This document shows, piece after piece, positions 1 through 8,573 of a stretch of DNA of 49,133 bases. Each line of letters opens with the position of its first letter. Within the stretch, counting starts at the first letter, position 1. A program made the position numbers and the translations under genes. Under the pieces are notes generated by a model, which had not been told where the DNA came from, did no database searches, and worked only from the letters and a program-made list of their open reading frames with translations. Origin of the DNA: Phycisphaerales bacterium (GTDB lineage Bacteria > Planctomycetota > Phycisphaerae > Phycisphaerales > UBA1924); NCBI GenBank assembly GCA_013360675.1, contig JABWBB010000018.1, forward strand, positions 1 to 49,133, read 5' to 3'.

Positions 1-831
1 CCGCGCGCGCACGCTCCCGGTCGATCGCACCGCCAGCGAGTACATGTCGCCCGCCGCGATCACCGCCCGCCCGCGCCCCGCGTCGATCGTGCCCGCGTTC
101 TCCGCGCCCGCGCGCCCCGCGGGCGCGCTCGCCGCCCCCTCGACCTTCACGTACGTTGTGCCGTCGCGCTGGCCCACATACACATCCGCGCCCGCGGCCA
201 TCACCACCGCGCCGTCGGGGGCCACGATCGTCCCCATGTTCGCCGCGTGCTTGCCCAGCAGCCCCACGAACGAGCCCGTGATCGAGCCCTCGTTCACCAC
301 CGAGCCCGACAGGCTGAACCGGTCCTTCCCGCGCACAAAGTCCGCGTCGCTCATCTGGCCCGCGGCGGCGAAGATCCCCGCCACGTTCACCCGCGCCCCG
401 CCCCCAAACACCACGCCCGCCGGGTTCACGATGTACACCCGCCCGTTCGCCGTCAGCGCCCCGTCGATCCGCGTGGGCGAGGCCCCGCCGATCCGGTTGA
501 GCACGCGGCTGTTCGCGTCGGGCTGGATGAACCGCACGCTCTCGTGCCCCGCGATGTCGAACGAGCGATAGTTGATGATGCTGTTGCGCCCGGCGCGGAT
601 CAGCGTCTCGTTCCCGCTGCGCGAGATCGACACATCACCCCGCACCACCTGCGCCCCCTCGGGGCCCGCCAGGCCCGTCCGCGCCGCCAGCATGATCGTC
701 GCCAGCGACAACGCCGTGCGCCACCCCGCCAGATCTCCAGCACCGACGCCCGCACGCACGCCCCAGGCCAGCCCCGCGGCCTTGGCCACCAACGCCGACG
801 CCCGACGCGCGTTCTTCCTTGCCGTCTTCAT
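1..831 (-). CDS. Two-partner secretion exoprotein (TpsA), N-terminal part, cut by window edge
   Basis: The frame is open from the ATG at 831 to the left edge (277 codons, no stop). GGAGG lies about 7 bases before the ATG. The first ~55 residues form a basic stretch followed by a hydrophobic segment (about 40-52), a long signal-peptide-like leader. After it comes a haemagglutination-activity/TPS domain: 'SRSGNETLIRAG', 'FDIAGHESVRFIQP', 'SRVLNRIGG', and near residues 133-140 NPAGVVFG, the counterpart of the NPNG motif of FhaB-type proteins. Beta-helix-like repeats ('GTIVAPDGAVVMAAG') follow. In this family the TPS domain docks onto a dedicated TpsB pore and a long beta-helical passenger is exported to the surface or medium. 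The partner TpsB gene lies 41 bp upstream on the same strand, supporting an operon. What the passenger binds cannot be told because most of the protein is outside the window. Confidence 0.88.
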   Translation of the reverse strand, partial: MKTARKNARRASALVAKAAGLAWGVRAGVGAGDLAGWRTALSLATIMLAARTGLAGPEGAQVVRGDVSISRSGNETLIRAGRNSIINYRSFDIAGHESVRFIQPDANSRVLNRIGGASPTRIDGALTANGRVYIVNPAGVVFGGGARVNVAGIFAAAGQMSDADFVRGKDRFSLSGSVVNEGSITGSFVGLLGKHAANMGTIVAPDGAVVMAAGADVYVGQRDGTTYVKVEGAASAPAGRAGAENAGTIDAGRGRAVIAAGDMYSLAVRSTGSVRAR

Positions 832-872
832 CGCGGATCCCTCCGACTCGGATTGTGCCCGATCGTGCTTGG

Positions 873-2930
873 TTAATACTTGACCGTCGCGCCAAAGTGC
901 AGGCGGCTCTCGCCCCGGTGCACGCTGGTCTGGCCCGATTCATCCACGTCCTGGAGCGCCACGCCCCAGTCCAGCCTCAGGCTCACGTTGCGCCGATACA
1001 GCAACTCAAGGCCCACGCCCACGCCCACCAGCGTGTTGTCGTCCTCGCCCGGGACCTTGTCGTTCACGATGGCCCGGCCGGCATCGGCAAAGCCCTTCAC
1101 GATGAAGTCCCAGTCGGTGGTGCCAAAGGCCTGCTGCGGCGCCCACCGGAAGTCCTCTCCGAACCAACCGATGCTCCGGTTCCCGATCCGTCCCGGGTCG
1201 CTGATCGGGAGCAGGTGCGGGATGTGCACGCGATACTCCGCGCTGGCCACCAGCACCGTGTCGCCCGCCGCCGCCGATTCCGGATACCCGCGCACGCTGT
1301 ACATCCCGCCGATCACGTCCTGCTCGTTGGGGATCAGTCGTGCATCGCCCAGGGCATGCTGCCCACGCACCGACACGCTCACCTCGTGCGCCAGCGTCTG
1401 CATCCCGCCCGGTCCGCCCCGGTACCCCTCGCTGTTGAGCAAAGGCTCGAGGAAGAGCGACTGCGAGAAGTTCCACTTGAGCACGGCCCAGTTCTCTTCG
1501 GCGTTGAGCCGCCCCAGTTCCCCCGCCTCGCTCCCGCTGGTCCCCGCCAGGTCCGGCACGCTGACCTCGAGCATCACGCCCGCGTTCAGCGCCGACCAGC
1601 CCGTGTACCGCTCGGCCTGCAGCCCGACATACGGGATCAGGAACTGCGTCTGTCCGTCCTCGCCAAAGAGATCGTTCGTGACCGACACATCCTGCCAGCG
1701 CGCCCCGCCGATCCCGTCGAGGAAGAACTGCCCGTGCTGCCAGAGAGTCCCGCTGACCTGCGCGCCGAGCTGCCACGTGGTGCCGCTGAACTCTTCGCCC
1801 GCCAGCCCGACCTCCGACGCGTCATAGGTCGAATACACGCCATAGGTCTTCACGCGGATCGTGTCCGACAGCAGCGGGAACTCGTACGACGCCGAGAGGG
1901 CGTGCGAATCGGTGAACCCCGCGGTGTTGTACCCCACGCGCAGCACGTCGTCCGAGTCGGTCAACTGGTAGTGCGCAAAGCCGATCTCTTCGCGCCACTC
2001 GTTCGTGTGCGACGTGCCCGTGTTCGAGAGCCCCGCATAAATCTCCCAGGGCTTACTCTCCGAGATCACGTAATCCAGGATCACGTCGCGCGGGCTCTCG
2101 CCCGACGCCAGCGCCACATCCACCCGCCGCCCGGGGTGCCGCCCAAGCCGGTAGACATACGCGTCGGTCTTCTCCTTGAGCACCAGGTCGCCCTCGCGCA
2201 CGGGCGATTGCTGCCGCACCCGCGCGTGCGAGGCGTTGGTCCGGTCCACCGGATTCTGAACCACGCGTCGCCCGGTCTGGGGGTCGCGCGTGGCGAAGCG
2301 ATCGCCCGAGGCGACCGTCCGCACCTGGCGCACCACGCCCGTCCAGATGACCAGCCGCATCTCCGTGCGCTGCCCGCCCCGCAGGTCTTCGCCGGTGATC
2401 TCGTCCACGTCCTCGGGGTGGGCCTGCACGAACACGCCGTAGTACCCGCGCTGGTTCAACTCGCCCACGATCGCCTTGGCCACCTCGGTCAGGGCCGAGG
2501 CGTGGAAGACGCCCCCGAAACCCTCGATAATCTCGCCCACGCGCACCGTGACCGTCGCCACGCCCGGCGTCGGGCTCACGTACCCCCCCGGCGTCACGCC
2601 CAGCGTGACATTCGCCCCCGTGATCTGCTCGATCGACGGGTGGGCCGGGTGCTCTCCCCGATACTCCACCACAAAGCGCGATACTTGGAAGGCCGCCCCC
2701 TCCACCGCCGCCGGCGGTGCAACAGGAGTTGTCGTCTTGGGCGATGCCTCCAAGTCAATCGCCGGCTGGCGGCCGGGCTGGATCGCGTTGACATCAAAGG
2801 GTTCGGAGTTCTGCTGTCCATGCGCCAGCCCGCCCGACAGCCCCGCTGTCAGGCCAGCGGCGAGCGCCAGCGCCCACGCTCGGCCAGGCCCGAAACCCAA
2901 ACCCACGTTGAATCTGCACTTGAGCGTCAT
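873..2930 (-). CDS. ShlB/FhaC/HecB-family outer-membrane transporter (TpsB)
   Basis: The 685-residue protein has a signal peptide (MTLKCRF... hydrophobic core, ending near AHG-QQ). A POTRA-like region follows at about residues 80-270, containing 'FQVSRFVVEY' and 'ELNQRGYYGVFVQ'. From about residue 290 there is a C-terminal beta-barrel. The VRGY motif near residue 547 ('YSVRGYPES') is the conserved L6-loop signature of Omp85/TpsB barrels. The chain ends in an aromatic (ATVKY), as barrel proteins do. The ATG at 2930 is chosen because translation from it starts directly with a signal peptide; AAGGAG lies about 12 bases before it, and a start 15 codons further upstream would bury the signal peptide. 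It exports the TpsA encoded 41 bp downstream. A short inverted repeat (2982-2987/2995-3000) lies in the leader without a T-run. Family assignment is firm; substrate specificity is inferred from adjacency. Confidence 0.9.
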   Translation of the reverse strand: MTLKCRFNVGLGFGPGRAWALALAAGLTAGLSGGLAHGQQNSEPFDVNAIQPGRQPAIDLEASPKTTTPVAPPAAVEGAAFQVSRFVVEYRGEHPAHPSIEQITGANVTLGVTPGGYVSPTPGVATVTVRVGEIIEGFGGVFHASALTEVAKAIVGELNQRGYYGVFVQAHPEDVDEITGEDLRGGQRTEMRLVIWTGVVRQVRTVASGDRFATRDPQTGRRVVQNPVDRTNASHARVRQQSPVREGDLVLKEKTDAYVYRLGRHPGRRVDVALASGESPRDVILDYVISESKPWEIYAGLSNTGTSHTNEWREEIGFAHYQLTDSDDVLRVGYNTAGFTDSHALSASYEFPLLSDTIRVKTYGVYSTYDASEVGLAGEEFSGTTWQLGAQVSGTLWQHGQFFLDGIGGARWQDVSVTNDLFGEDGQTQFLIPYVGLQAERYTGWSALNAGVMLEVSVPDLAGTSGSEAGELGRLNAEENWAVLKWNFSQSLFLEPLLNSEGYRGGPGGMQTLAHEVSVSVRGQHALGDARLIPNEQDVIGGMYSVRGYPESAAAGDTVLVASAEYRVHIPHLLPISDPGRIGNRSIGWFGEDFRWAPQQAFGTTDWDFIVKGFADAGRAIVNDKVPGEDDNTLVGVGVGLELLYRRNVSLRLDWGVALQDVDESGQTSVHRGESRLHFGATVKY

Positions 2931-3040
2931 CGGCGATCCATACTCCTTCCGCCGTCCCTGCGCGCACCGGCACACCCTCGGGTGCCTCCTGCGCAGGCAC
3001 GCAACCTAGACCCCCGTCGGGGTGGCGTCAAGTCACCGCC

Positions 3041-6000
3041 TCATTCCCGGGCGGGGGTATCGCCGGGGCGGTCCATCATCTCCACGGCCCCAACCGCCTC
3101 TTCGATCCGTTGCAGGGCTCGCGACGCCGACACCCGCGACCGCTCCGCGCTGAAGGCCAGGCGGAACCCCACGTCGGCAAACCCCTCCATCGCCTCGGCG
3201 GGGTCCACCGCGAGGGGTCTGCCCGGCGTCGTCGCGCCCCCCAGGGCCGAGCCGCCGATCACCCGCAGCCGTTCCAGATTCCCCAGGAAGGCCTCGGCCC
3301 CTTCGGGCGTCGGGTCGGTCATCGCCTCCATCCCCGGGGCGTCCTCGTGCACAAACTCGGCCACGTTGCCCACGATGTGCGCATATCGATCGCCCTCAAC
3401 CCGCGTCGTCGCCAGCCACGCCCATCCGTCGACCACCTCGGTCACGAGGTGCACATCGTCCGTGGGCAGCAATCGGGGCGCATCCTTCTCAACGAAGATC
3501 CCCGCCGTCGGCCATTCGGGCTGATACCCCGCCAGCGTGTCGAGGTGCGCCATCAACACCCCCCACGCCGGATCGCGCAGGTTGGTCGGTCCCGGGTTTC
3601 CCGAGGCGGCCGTCCACTCGTCGGGCGTGGGCAGACGGCAGCCCATCAGCCGCGCACAGGTCAACGCCGCCGTCGCCGAGACATACTGCATGGGTGAATC
3701 CCACGTCGGGGGCGCAATCGTCGCCCCTTGCGGAAAGTAACTGCGGCCCTCCATTCCCGGGCGATGGCGCATCCACCCCTGGCTGGGCGGGTCCGAGTCG
3801 GGATAGGCGGGCACGATGAACTCGTCGTGGCGACGACCCCAGTCCCACGAGCGCACGCCTCGGCGCGGGTCCACTCCGCCCCGGGCGAAACTCGCCGAGA
3901 GCGCCGCTTCCAGGCGCTGGATCGATTCGGCCTCGCCCGGACCGGGTTCGGGCATCTGCCCACGGACACCCGCGGAACGTGCCACGCCCGCGACCCCCGC
4001 GGCGAAGACCCCGACACTGGTTTCCGCTGTCGCCAGATACGAGACTTTGTTCGCCTCGCCGCCGCGCCCCAGGCGACGGAAGGTCACCCGCTGTTCGGGG
4101 ACGCGCCCCGTCGCGCGGGCATACGTCACCTCGGCGGCGTCGCGCGAGACATGCTCGACGCGCCAGCCCGCCTTGCCCGGGCCCACCGCCTCAAAATCGA
4201 GCGAGGCCCACGGGTCGAGCGCATCACGCACCCCGCGGCCCGCGGTCTGGGCGCCCTCGATCTCCGCGATCTTCTCGACGAACGCATTGGCGGCATTGGT
4301 TAACGCCTCGACCCGTGCAACGGGATCAAGCCCTTCGCATTTCTGCTGCGCCTCGCCCAGACGCCAACGCTCGAGGTTGAACCGCGTCCACCCGGGCAAC
4401 GACTGCTCGTCGGAGGGCTCGATCCCGAGTCGCCCCATGGCCTCGAACATCGGTGTCTGCTCACGCCCGGTCCTGCAGCGGTTCAGAAACGACGTGGCAC
4501 AATGCAGCGTGGCACGATTCACCCGCGATGCCAGCATCGGGCGACGCTTGGGTGAGAACGAGTTCGCGGCATTAGTGGCGAGATCGTGCAGCGCGATCAT
4601 CTCGCGCACGTCCGCGCCGTCGCGGGGCCACGCCAGGCTCGTAAGGCGCAGCCAGGCCTGGATCGCGCGGGACTTGTCCGGATCACCACCGTTGACGCCG
4701 CTGCGCACGATCGCCGCGAGTTCGCCCGTGTTGCTCAGCTCGCCGATCGCCACATAGTCGTTGAGTTGCTGCACGAGCGGTCGGAGCGCCTCGCCCGCCG
4801 CCGGGTCATTCAGGGCCTGAATCTCGCGCAGGGCGGCGATCATCGACACCGTGTCGTTCACGGGCTCGTCGGGGGCGAACGCGCCGTTGAGCCCCGTGTC
4901 GATGCGCTGGGCCTGTGCCAGGATCGTCTCCACCTGGGCCGCCCAGGTGCGCGCGCCCGACACGCTGGGTTCGATGCTCGCGCCGCTCGCCGCCGCATCA
5001 CCCGCGCGCCCGATCCACTCCTCGGTGCCCCGGGCGATGAGCGTCTCCATACCCGGGCGAACGCTCGCGGGGACTCCCTCCATCGGGATCCGTGTCGCTC
5101 CCTGGATGCTCTTCTCGGCGTTGGCCAGCACGGGTTCGAGCGCGTCGAGCCGGGCTCTGGCCGCACTCCACCCGGCGGCGGGATCGATCGCCCGCACCTC
5201 GCGCGTCCATCGACGGCGCATCGCCTCGCTCGCGAACGCCGGCGTGCGCGCCCGCTCGTCGAGCATTGACGCCAGTCGCTGGCGGCTTTCGTCGGCCTTC
5301 TCCCGGGCGACGCTCTGCACGCCTTCCATCGCCGCGTGCAGTTCCGCCAGTTCACGCCGCTGCGCCGCCCGTTCGGAGGGGTTCTGCGTCGCCGCCTGCT
5401 TCTCCACGCGCGTGATCGCCTGACGTACGCGGTCCGCCAGTGATTCATCGAACGCACGACCCTCGCCCGCGGCGTCGGCGCGCAGCCGCTCGACCGCCTC
5501 CTGCGCCTGCTCGATCGCCGCCCGCACCGCCCCCTCGCCCGGGCCCGCGGGTTCGTGGACGGCTTCTCGCGTGGGTTCGGGCCCCTTGGCGCTCTGATCC
5601 GCTGGCTGTGGCGTCGGCCCGCCACTGAATAACCACCAGCCAAACAGCATCAGCGCGATGATCCCGACGGGCACCGCCATCGGCACGCGCCGGCGCGCCG
5701 CGGGCGCGGGCGCATCACCCTGCTCGCGCAGCAGCATGTCGAGGCGACGATTCGCCGCCCCGGGGTCGCTGGGCATCGACGTGTTCTGTGTCGCGGGGGG
5801 GATCCCCTTCTCGTTCATGCGCGCACACAGCAGGTTGGTCGCCCGCGGCTCGCCCACCACGAGATCGATCCACGCCCGGTCGGGCCCGGCCAGCGCAAGG
5901 ATCGGCGTCCCCGCGGGCACCTCGCCCGCGACCACCTCGATCCACGCCAGCGCCGCCCGCCCCGGATCGGCCAACACCCGCGGCACGCGCAGGTTGATCC

Positions 6001-6607
6001 CCTTCCCTTCCGACGCCTGCCGCGACTTCTCGAGTTGTCCCAGCACCCGCAGCAGCCCCGCCCGCGACGGACCAAGGTCCGCGTGGTCGATCAGTTCACC
6101 CAGGTTCGAGGCGGACTGTTCGTGCCTGGCCGCATCGATCAACGCCTTGTCCTCGAGCTGGCGGCGGGCCTCGCCCACCGACAGCCGCACGAGTTCGGGC
6201 GACGAGGTCTGGGCGGCTTTGGATTCGACGCTCTGGAGCACGGGCAACGCTGTGTCCACGCTCCATGCGTGGGGCATCCGCTCCACAAGGGCGCAGGCGA
6301 ACATGGGCTGAGCGTCGGCTCGCCCGCCGCCCACGCGCGCCGAGGCAAGTCGGCCCACCACCAGGCTGGTGCCGAGCTTCCACAGGACGATCGACGGATA
6401 AGAGGCCATGCGTTCATCGGGGGCGACTTTGTCCCACGCGCCCGAGTCCGCATTCGACCCCAGCCCGAGCAGGTAGAGCGACCGCTTGGCGCGGGTCAGT
6501 GGTTCGCACGTGAGCCCGATGTCCTCGATGCTGCCGGGCCACCCCGCGTGCTTGCCGAATACCGTGACGTGTACGCCTACACCCTGGCCTGTCGAGTCTG
6601 CTGGCAC
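3041..6607 (-). CDS. TagF/ImpM-like domain, TM helix, coiled coil and FGE/SUMF1-fold fusion protein
   Basis: The GTG at 6607 is preceded by AAGGAG at a good distance and starts just before the first recognisable domain, giving 1188 residues; an ATG 146 codons upstream would add low-complexity residues. Domains: residues ~1-200 with an FGKHAGWPG...SGAWD pattern recalling the FGK-PG motif of T6SS TagF/ImpM (similarity recalled, not searched); a hydrophobic helix at ~306-325 ('VGIIALMLFGWWLF'); a long Glu/Arg/Ala-rich coiled-coil stretch (~330-640); and ~920-1170 a formylglycine-generating-enzyme fold: 'CRLPTPDEWTAASG', 'GNVAEFVHED', 'VIGGSALGG', 'DVGFRLAF'. The Cys pair that catalyses FGE chemistry near the GGS block is absent, so this is probably a binding or structural version. 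It is likely anchored in the inner membrane with the two end domains on opposite sides. It lies upstream of tpsB with 110 bp between. Function unknown. Confidence 0.72.
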   Translation of the reverse strand: MPADSTGQGVGVHVTVFGKHAGWPGSIEDIGLTCEPLTRAKRSLYLLGLGSNADSGAWDKVAPDERMASYPSIVLWKLGTSLVVGRLASARVGGGRADAQPMFACALVERMPHAWSVDTALPVLQSVESKAAQTSSPELVRLSVGEARRQLEDKALIDAARHEQSASNLGELIDHADLGPSRAGLLRVLGQLEKSRQASEGKGINLRVPRVLADPGRAALAWIEVVAGEVPAGTPILALAGPDRAWIDLVVGEPRATNLLCARMNEKGIPPATQNTSMPSDPGAANRRLDMLLREQGDAPAPAARRRVPMAVPVGIIALMLFGWWLFSGGPTPQPADQSAKGPEPTREAVHEPAGPGEGAVRAAIEQAQEAVERLRADAAGEGRAFDESLADRVRQAITRVEKQAATQNPSERAAQRRELAELHAAMEGVQSVAREKADESRQRLASMLDERARTPAFASEAMRRRWTREVRAIDPAAGWSAARARLDALEPVLANAEKSIQGATRIPMEGVPASVRPGMETLIARGTEEWIGRAGDAAASGASIEPSVSGARTWAAQVETILAQAQRIDTGLNGAFAPDEPVNDTVSMIAALREIQALNDPAAGEALRPLVQQLNDYVAIGELSNTGELAAIVRSGVNGGDPDKSRAIQAWLRLTSLAWPRDGADVREMIALHDLATNAANSFSPKRRPMLASRVNRATLHCATSFLNRCRTGREQTPMFEAMGRLGIEPSDEQSLPGWTRFNLERWRLGEAQQKCEGLDPVARVEALTNAANAFVEKIAEIEGAQTAGRGVRDALDPWASLDFEAVGPGKAGWRVEHVSRDAAEVTYARATGRVPEQRVTFRRLGRGGEANKVSYLATAETSVGVFAAGVAGVARSAGVRGQMPEPGPGEAESIQRLEAALSASFARGGVDPRRGVRSWDWGRRHDEFIVPAYPDSDPPSQGWMRHRPGMEGRSYFPQGATIAPPTWDSPMQYVSATAALTCARLMGCRLPTPDEWTAASGNPGPTNLRDPAWGVLMAHLDTLAGYQPEWPTAGIFVEKDAPRLLPTDDVHLVTEVVDGWAWLATTRVEGDRYAHIVGNVAEFVHEDAPGMEAMTDPTPEGAEAFLGNLERLRVIGGSALGGATTPGRPLAVDPAEAMEGFADVGFRLAFSAERSRVSASRALQRIEEAVGAVEMMDRPGDTPARE

Positions 6608-6860
6608 GATCGCTCCTTCAGGTTTGGCCGCTCGGCCCTGCGTAGTGCGGGCCCGCCGCCCCGGGTAAGCCGCGCCGCTGCGCCGCCCGCCCGCACCATG
6701 ATATCGGGCCCGATCGGGGCGTCCCCACCCGCACATCCCGCGCCCCCGCGCGGGGTGTCGATGCCGGCCCGCCATCGCCCCGCGCGGTGCGCACGCCATG
6801 GGTCGATAGCCGTTGTGTCCACCCGCGGCCAACGCGCGGGACGCGGAGGGAAGCCAGCCC

Positions 6861-7085
6861 ATGCGTACCGCCATGCTTTCGGTCGTCACCCTGATCCTGT
6901 GTGCGCCCCTGGGGGGGTGCGTGTCGGGGTCTTCGGCGCCGATGGTCGCCGCCGGCCCGGGCGTGAGCGCGGGCGATGCGTTCGGCCTGGGCATGCCCGC
7001 GTACGAGCGGCATCTGGCGGCCAAGGCCGCACAGGCCCAGGCCACACCCCAGGCTCAGGCGAGCGCGGATCAGACACCCAGGTAG
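6861..7085 (+). CDS. Small putative lipoprotein, 74 residues
   Basis: The ATG at 6861 has GGAGGG about ten bases upstream. The product begins MRTAMLSVVTLILCAPLGGC, a short type II signal peptide with a Cys at residue 20 in an LGGC lipobox. The rest is Ala/Gln-rich ('KAAQAQATPQAQA') and looks unstructured. Its last 16 bases overlap the 3' end of livF on the other strand, so the two genes are convergent. No family is recognised. The lipobox and ribosome-binding site favour a real gene, but the length and low complexity leave doubt. Confidence 0.55.
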   Translation: MRTAMLSVVTLILCAPLGGCVSGSSAPMVAAGPGVSAGDAFGLGMPAYERHLAAKAAQAQATPQAQASADQTPR

Positions 7086-7774
7086 GCCTTGCGGACTTCG
7101 TCGCTGGTGGCCAGGTCCTTGGCCTGTCCCTGCATCGCGACCTCGCCCACCTCGAGCACGTAGGCCCGGTGGGCCACCTTGAGGGCCATGCGCGCGTTCT
7201 GCTCGACGAGCAGGATCGTGGTGCCCGAGGCGTTGATCTCGCGGATGATCGAGAAGATGGTCTGCACGATCTGCGGTGCCAGCCCCAGGCTGGGCTCATC
7301 GAGCAGCAGCAAGCGCGGACGGGCCAGCAGCGCGCGCGCCATCGCGAGCATCTGCTGCTCGCCCCCGGAGAGCGTCCCGGCCAGTTGCCCGATGCGCTCA
7401 CGCAGGCGCGGGAACAGCGTGAGCGCCCGCTCCTTGTCCTTGGCGATCCCCGCCTGATCCTCGCGGATATAGGCCCCCAGGCGCAGGTTCTCGTCGACGG
7501 TCATGTTGGCGAAGACACCGCGCCCTTCGGGCGACTGGGCGATGCCCAGTTTCACGATCTCGTGCGGAGCCGATTTCGCGATTGATTGCCCCTCAAACAG
7601 GATGTCGCCCTTCGTGGGGCGCAGCAGGCCCGAGATCGTGCGCAGAGTCGTGGTCTTGCCCGCGCCGTTGCTGCCGATGAGCGTGACGATCTCGCCCTGG
7701 GCAACGGTGAGGCTCACGCCGTGCAGCGCGACGATCGCCCCGTAGCGGACTTCGAGGTCGCGGACCTCAAGCAT
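7070..7774 (-). CDS. livF: ABC importer ATP-binding protein LivF
   Basis: At 234 residues it is the usual LivF length. Walker A is GSNGAGKT, the signature is LSGGEQQ, Walker B is LLLLDEPSLGLAP, and the H-loop region is replaced by 'LLVEQN', which is typical of LivF. It hydrolyses ATP on the cytoplasmic face to drive the LivHM permease. The start overlaps the end of livG by 8 bp, so the two are translationally coupled. Substrate in this family is leucine/isoleucine/valine or related amino acids; urea or short amides are possible and cannot be excluded from the sequence. Confidence 0.93.
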   Translation of the reverse strand: MLEVRDLEVRYGAIVALHGVSLTVAQGEIVTLIGSNGAGKTTTLRTISGLLRPTKGDILFEGQSIAKSAPHEIVKLGIAQSPEGRGVFANMTVDENLRLGAYIREDQAGIAKDKERALTLFPRLRERIGQLAGTLSGGEQQMLAMARALLARPRLLLLDEPSLGLAPQIVQTIFSIIREINASGTTILLVEQNARMALKVAHRAYVLEVGEVAMQGQAKDLATSDEVRKAYLGV

Positions 7775-8573
7775 GGGGGGCCTCCTCGGCCTCGTCGGGG
7801 GCGCCCAGATAGGCCTCGATCACCTTGGGGTTGTCCTGGATGGCCTTGGGGGGCCCCTCGGCGATGCGCACGCCGTAGTCCAGAACCGTGATCCGCTCGC
7901 AAATGTCCATGACCACACCCATGTCGTGCTCGATGAGCAACACGGCGACCTTGAACTCGTCGCAGACGCGCCGGATCAGGCCGCGCAACTGGGCCTTCTC
8001 CTGCGGGTTCATGCCCGCGGCGGGCTCGTCGAGCAGCAGGACCTTGGGCTCCGTGGCCAGGGCGCGCGCGATTTCGAGTTTGCGCTGATCGCCGTACGGC
8101 AGGCTGCGACCCTCCTCGTCGGCCCGGTCACCCAGGTCGAAGAGTTCGAGCAAGGCGCGGCTGCGTTTTTCGATCTCGCGTTCTTCGAGCCGATGGCGCT
8201 TGGTTCGCAGCACCGCCGCCAGCATGCCGTGCTTGACGCGGACATGGCAGGCCAGGCGCACGTTGTCGAGCACGCTGAGTTCGCCAAAGAGGCGGATGTT
8301 CTGGAACGTGCGGGCCATGCCCACGCCGGCGATGCGGCTGGGGCGCATGCCGGTGATGGGACGCCCGTCGAGAATCACCTCGCCCGCGTCGGGCGTGTAG
8401 ACGCCCGTGAGGAGATTGAAGACGGTGGTCTTGCCCGCGCCGTTGGGGCCGATGAGCCCGCGCAGCGACCCGGCGGGCAGATCGAGGGCGAAATCGTCGA
8501 CGGCCCGCAAGCCGCCGAAGGACTTGGTCACGCCGCGGACCTGGAGCATGGGGCGGGGCGGGGCCTCGTTCAT
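7767..8573 (-). CDS. livG: ABC importer ATP-binding protein LivG
   Basis: The 268-residue ATPase begins at the ATG at 8573, which overlaps the livM stop as ATGA; an upstream in-frame start would intrude into livM. Walker A GPNGAGKT, the Q-loop 'GMARTFQNIRLF', signature 'LPYGDQRKLEIARAL', Walker B VLLLDEPAAGMNP and H-loop 'LLIEHDMGVVM' are all present and are classic LivG features, including the long helical insert after the Q-loop. It pairs with LivF under the LivH/LivM permease. Confidence 0.94.
   Translation of the reverse strand: MNEAPPRPMLQVRGVTKSFGGLRAVDDFALDLPAGSLRGLIGPNGAGKTTVFNLLTGVYTPDAGEVILDGRPITGMRPSRIAGVGMARTFQNIRLFGELSVLDNVRLACHVRVKHGMLAAVLRTKRHRLEEREIEKRSRALLELFDLGDRADEEGRSLPYGDQRKLEIARALATEPKVLLLDEPAAGMNPQEKAQLRGLIRRVCDEFKVAVLLIEHDMGVVMDICERITVLDYGVRIAEGPPKAIQDNPKVIEAYLGAPDEAEEAPHA

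Noticed and set aside
2982..3000. Hairpin upstream of tpsB as a terminator of the FGE-like gene
   Set aside because: Six-bp stem without a T-run; too weak to call.
819..3524. Long open frame (about 900 codons) on the plus strand opposite tpsB
   Set aside because: Antisense shadow of GC-rich codons; Arg/His/Pro-rich with no domain, while the minus strand has clear TpsB motifs.
3041..4000. Active formylglycine-generating enzyme
   Set aside because: The fold signatures are present, but the catalytic Cys pair after the GGS block is missing.
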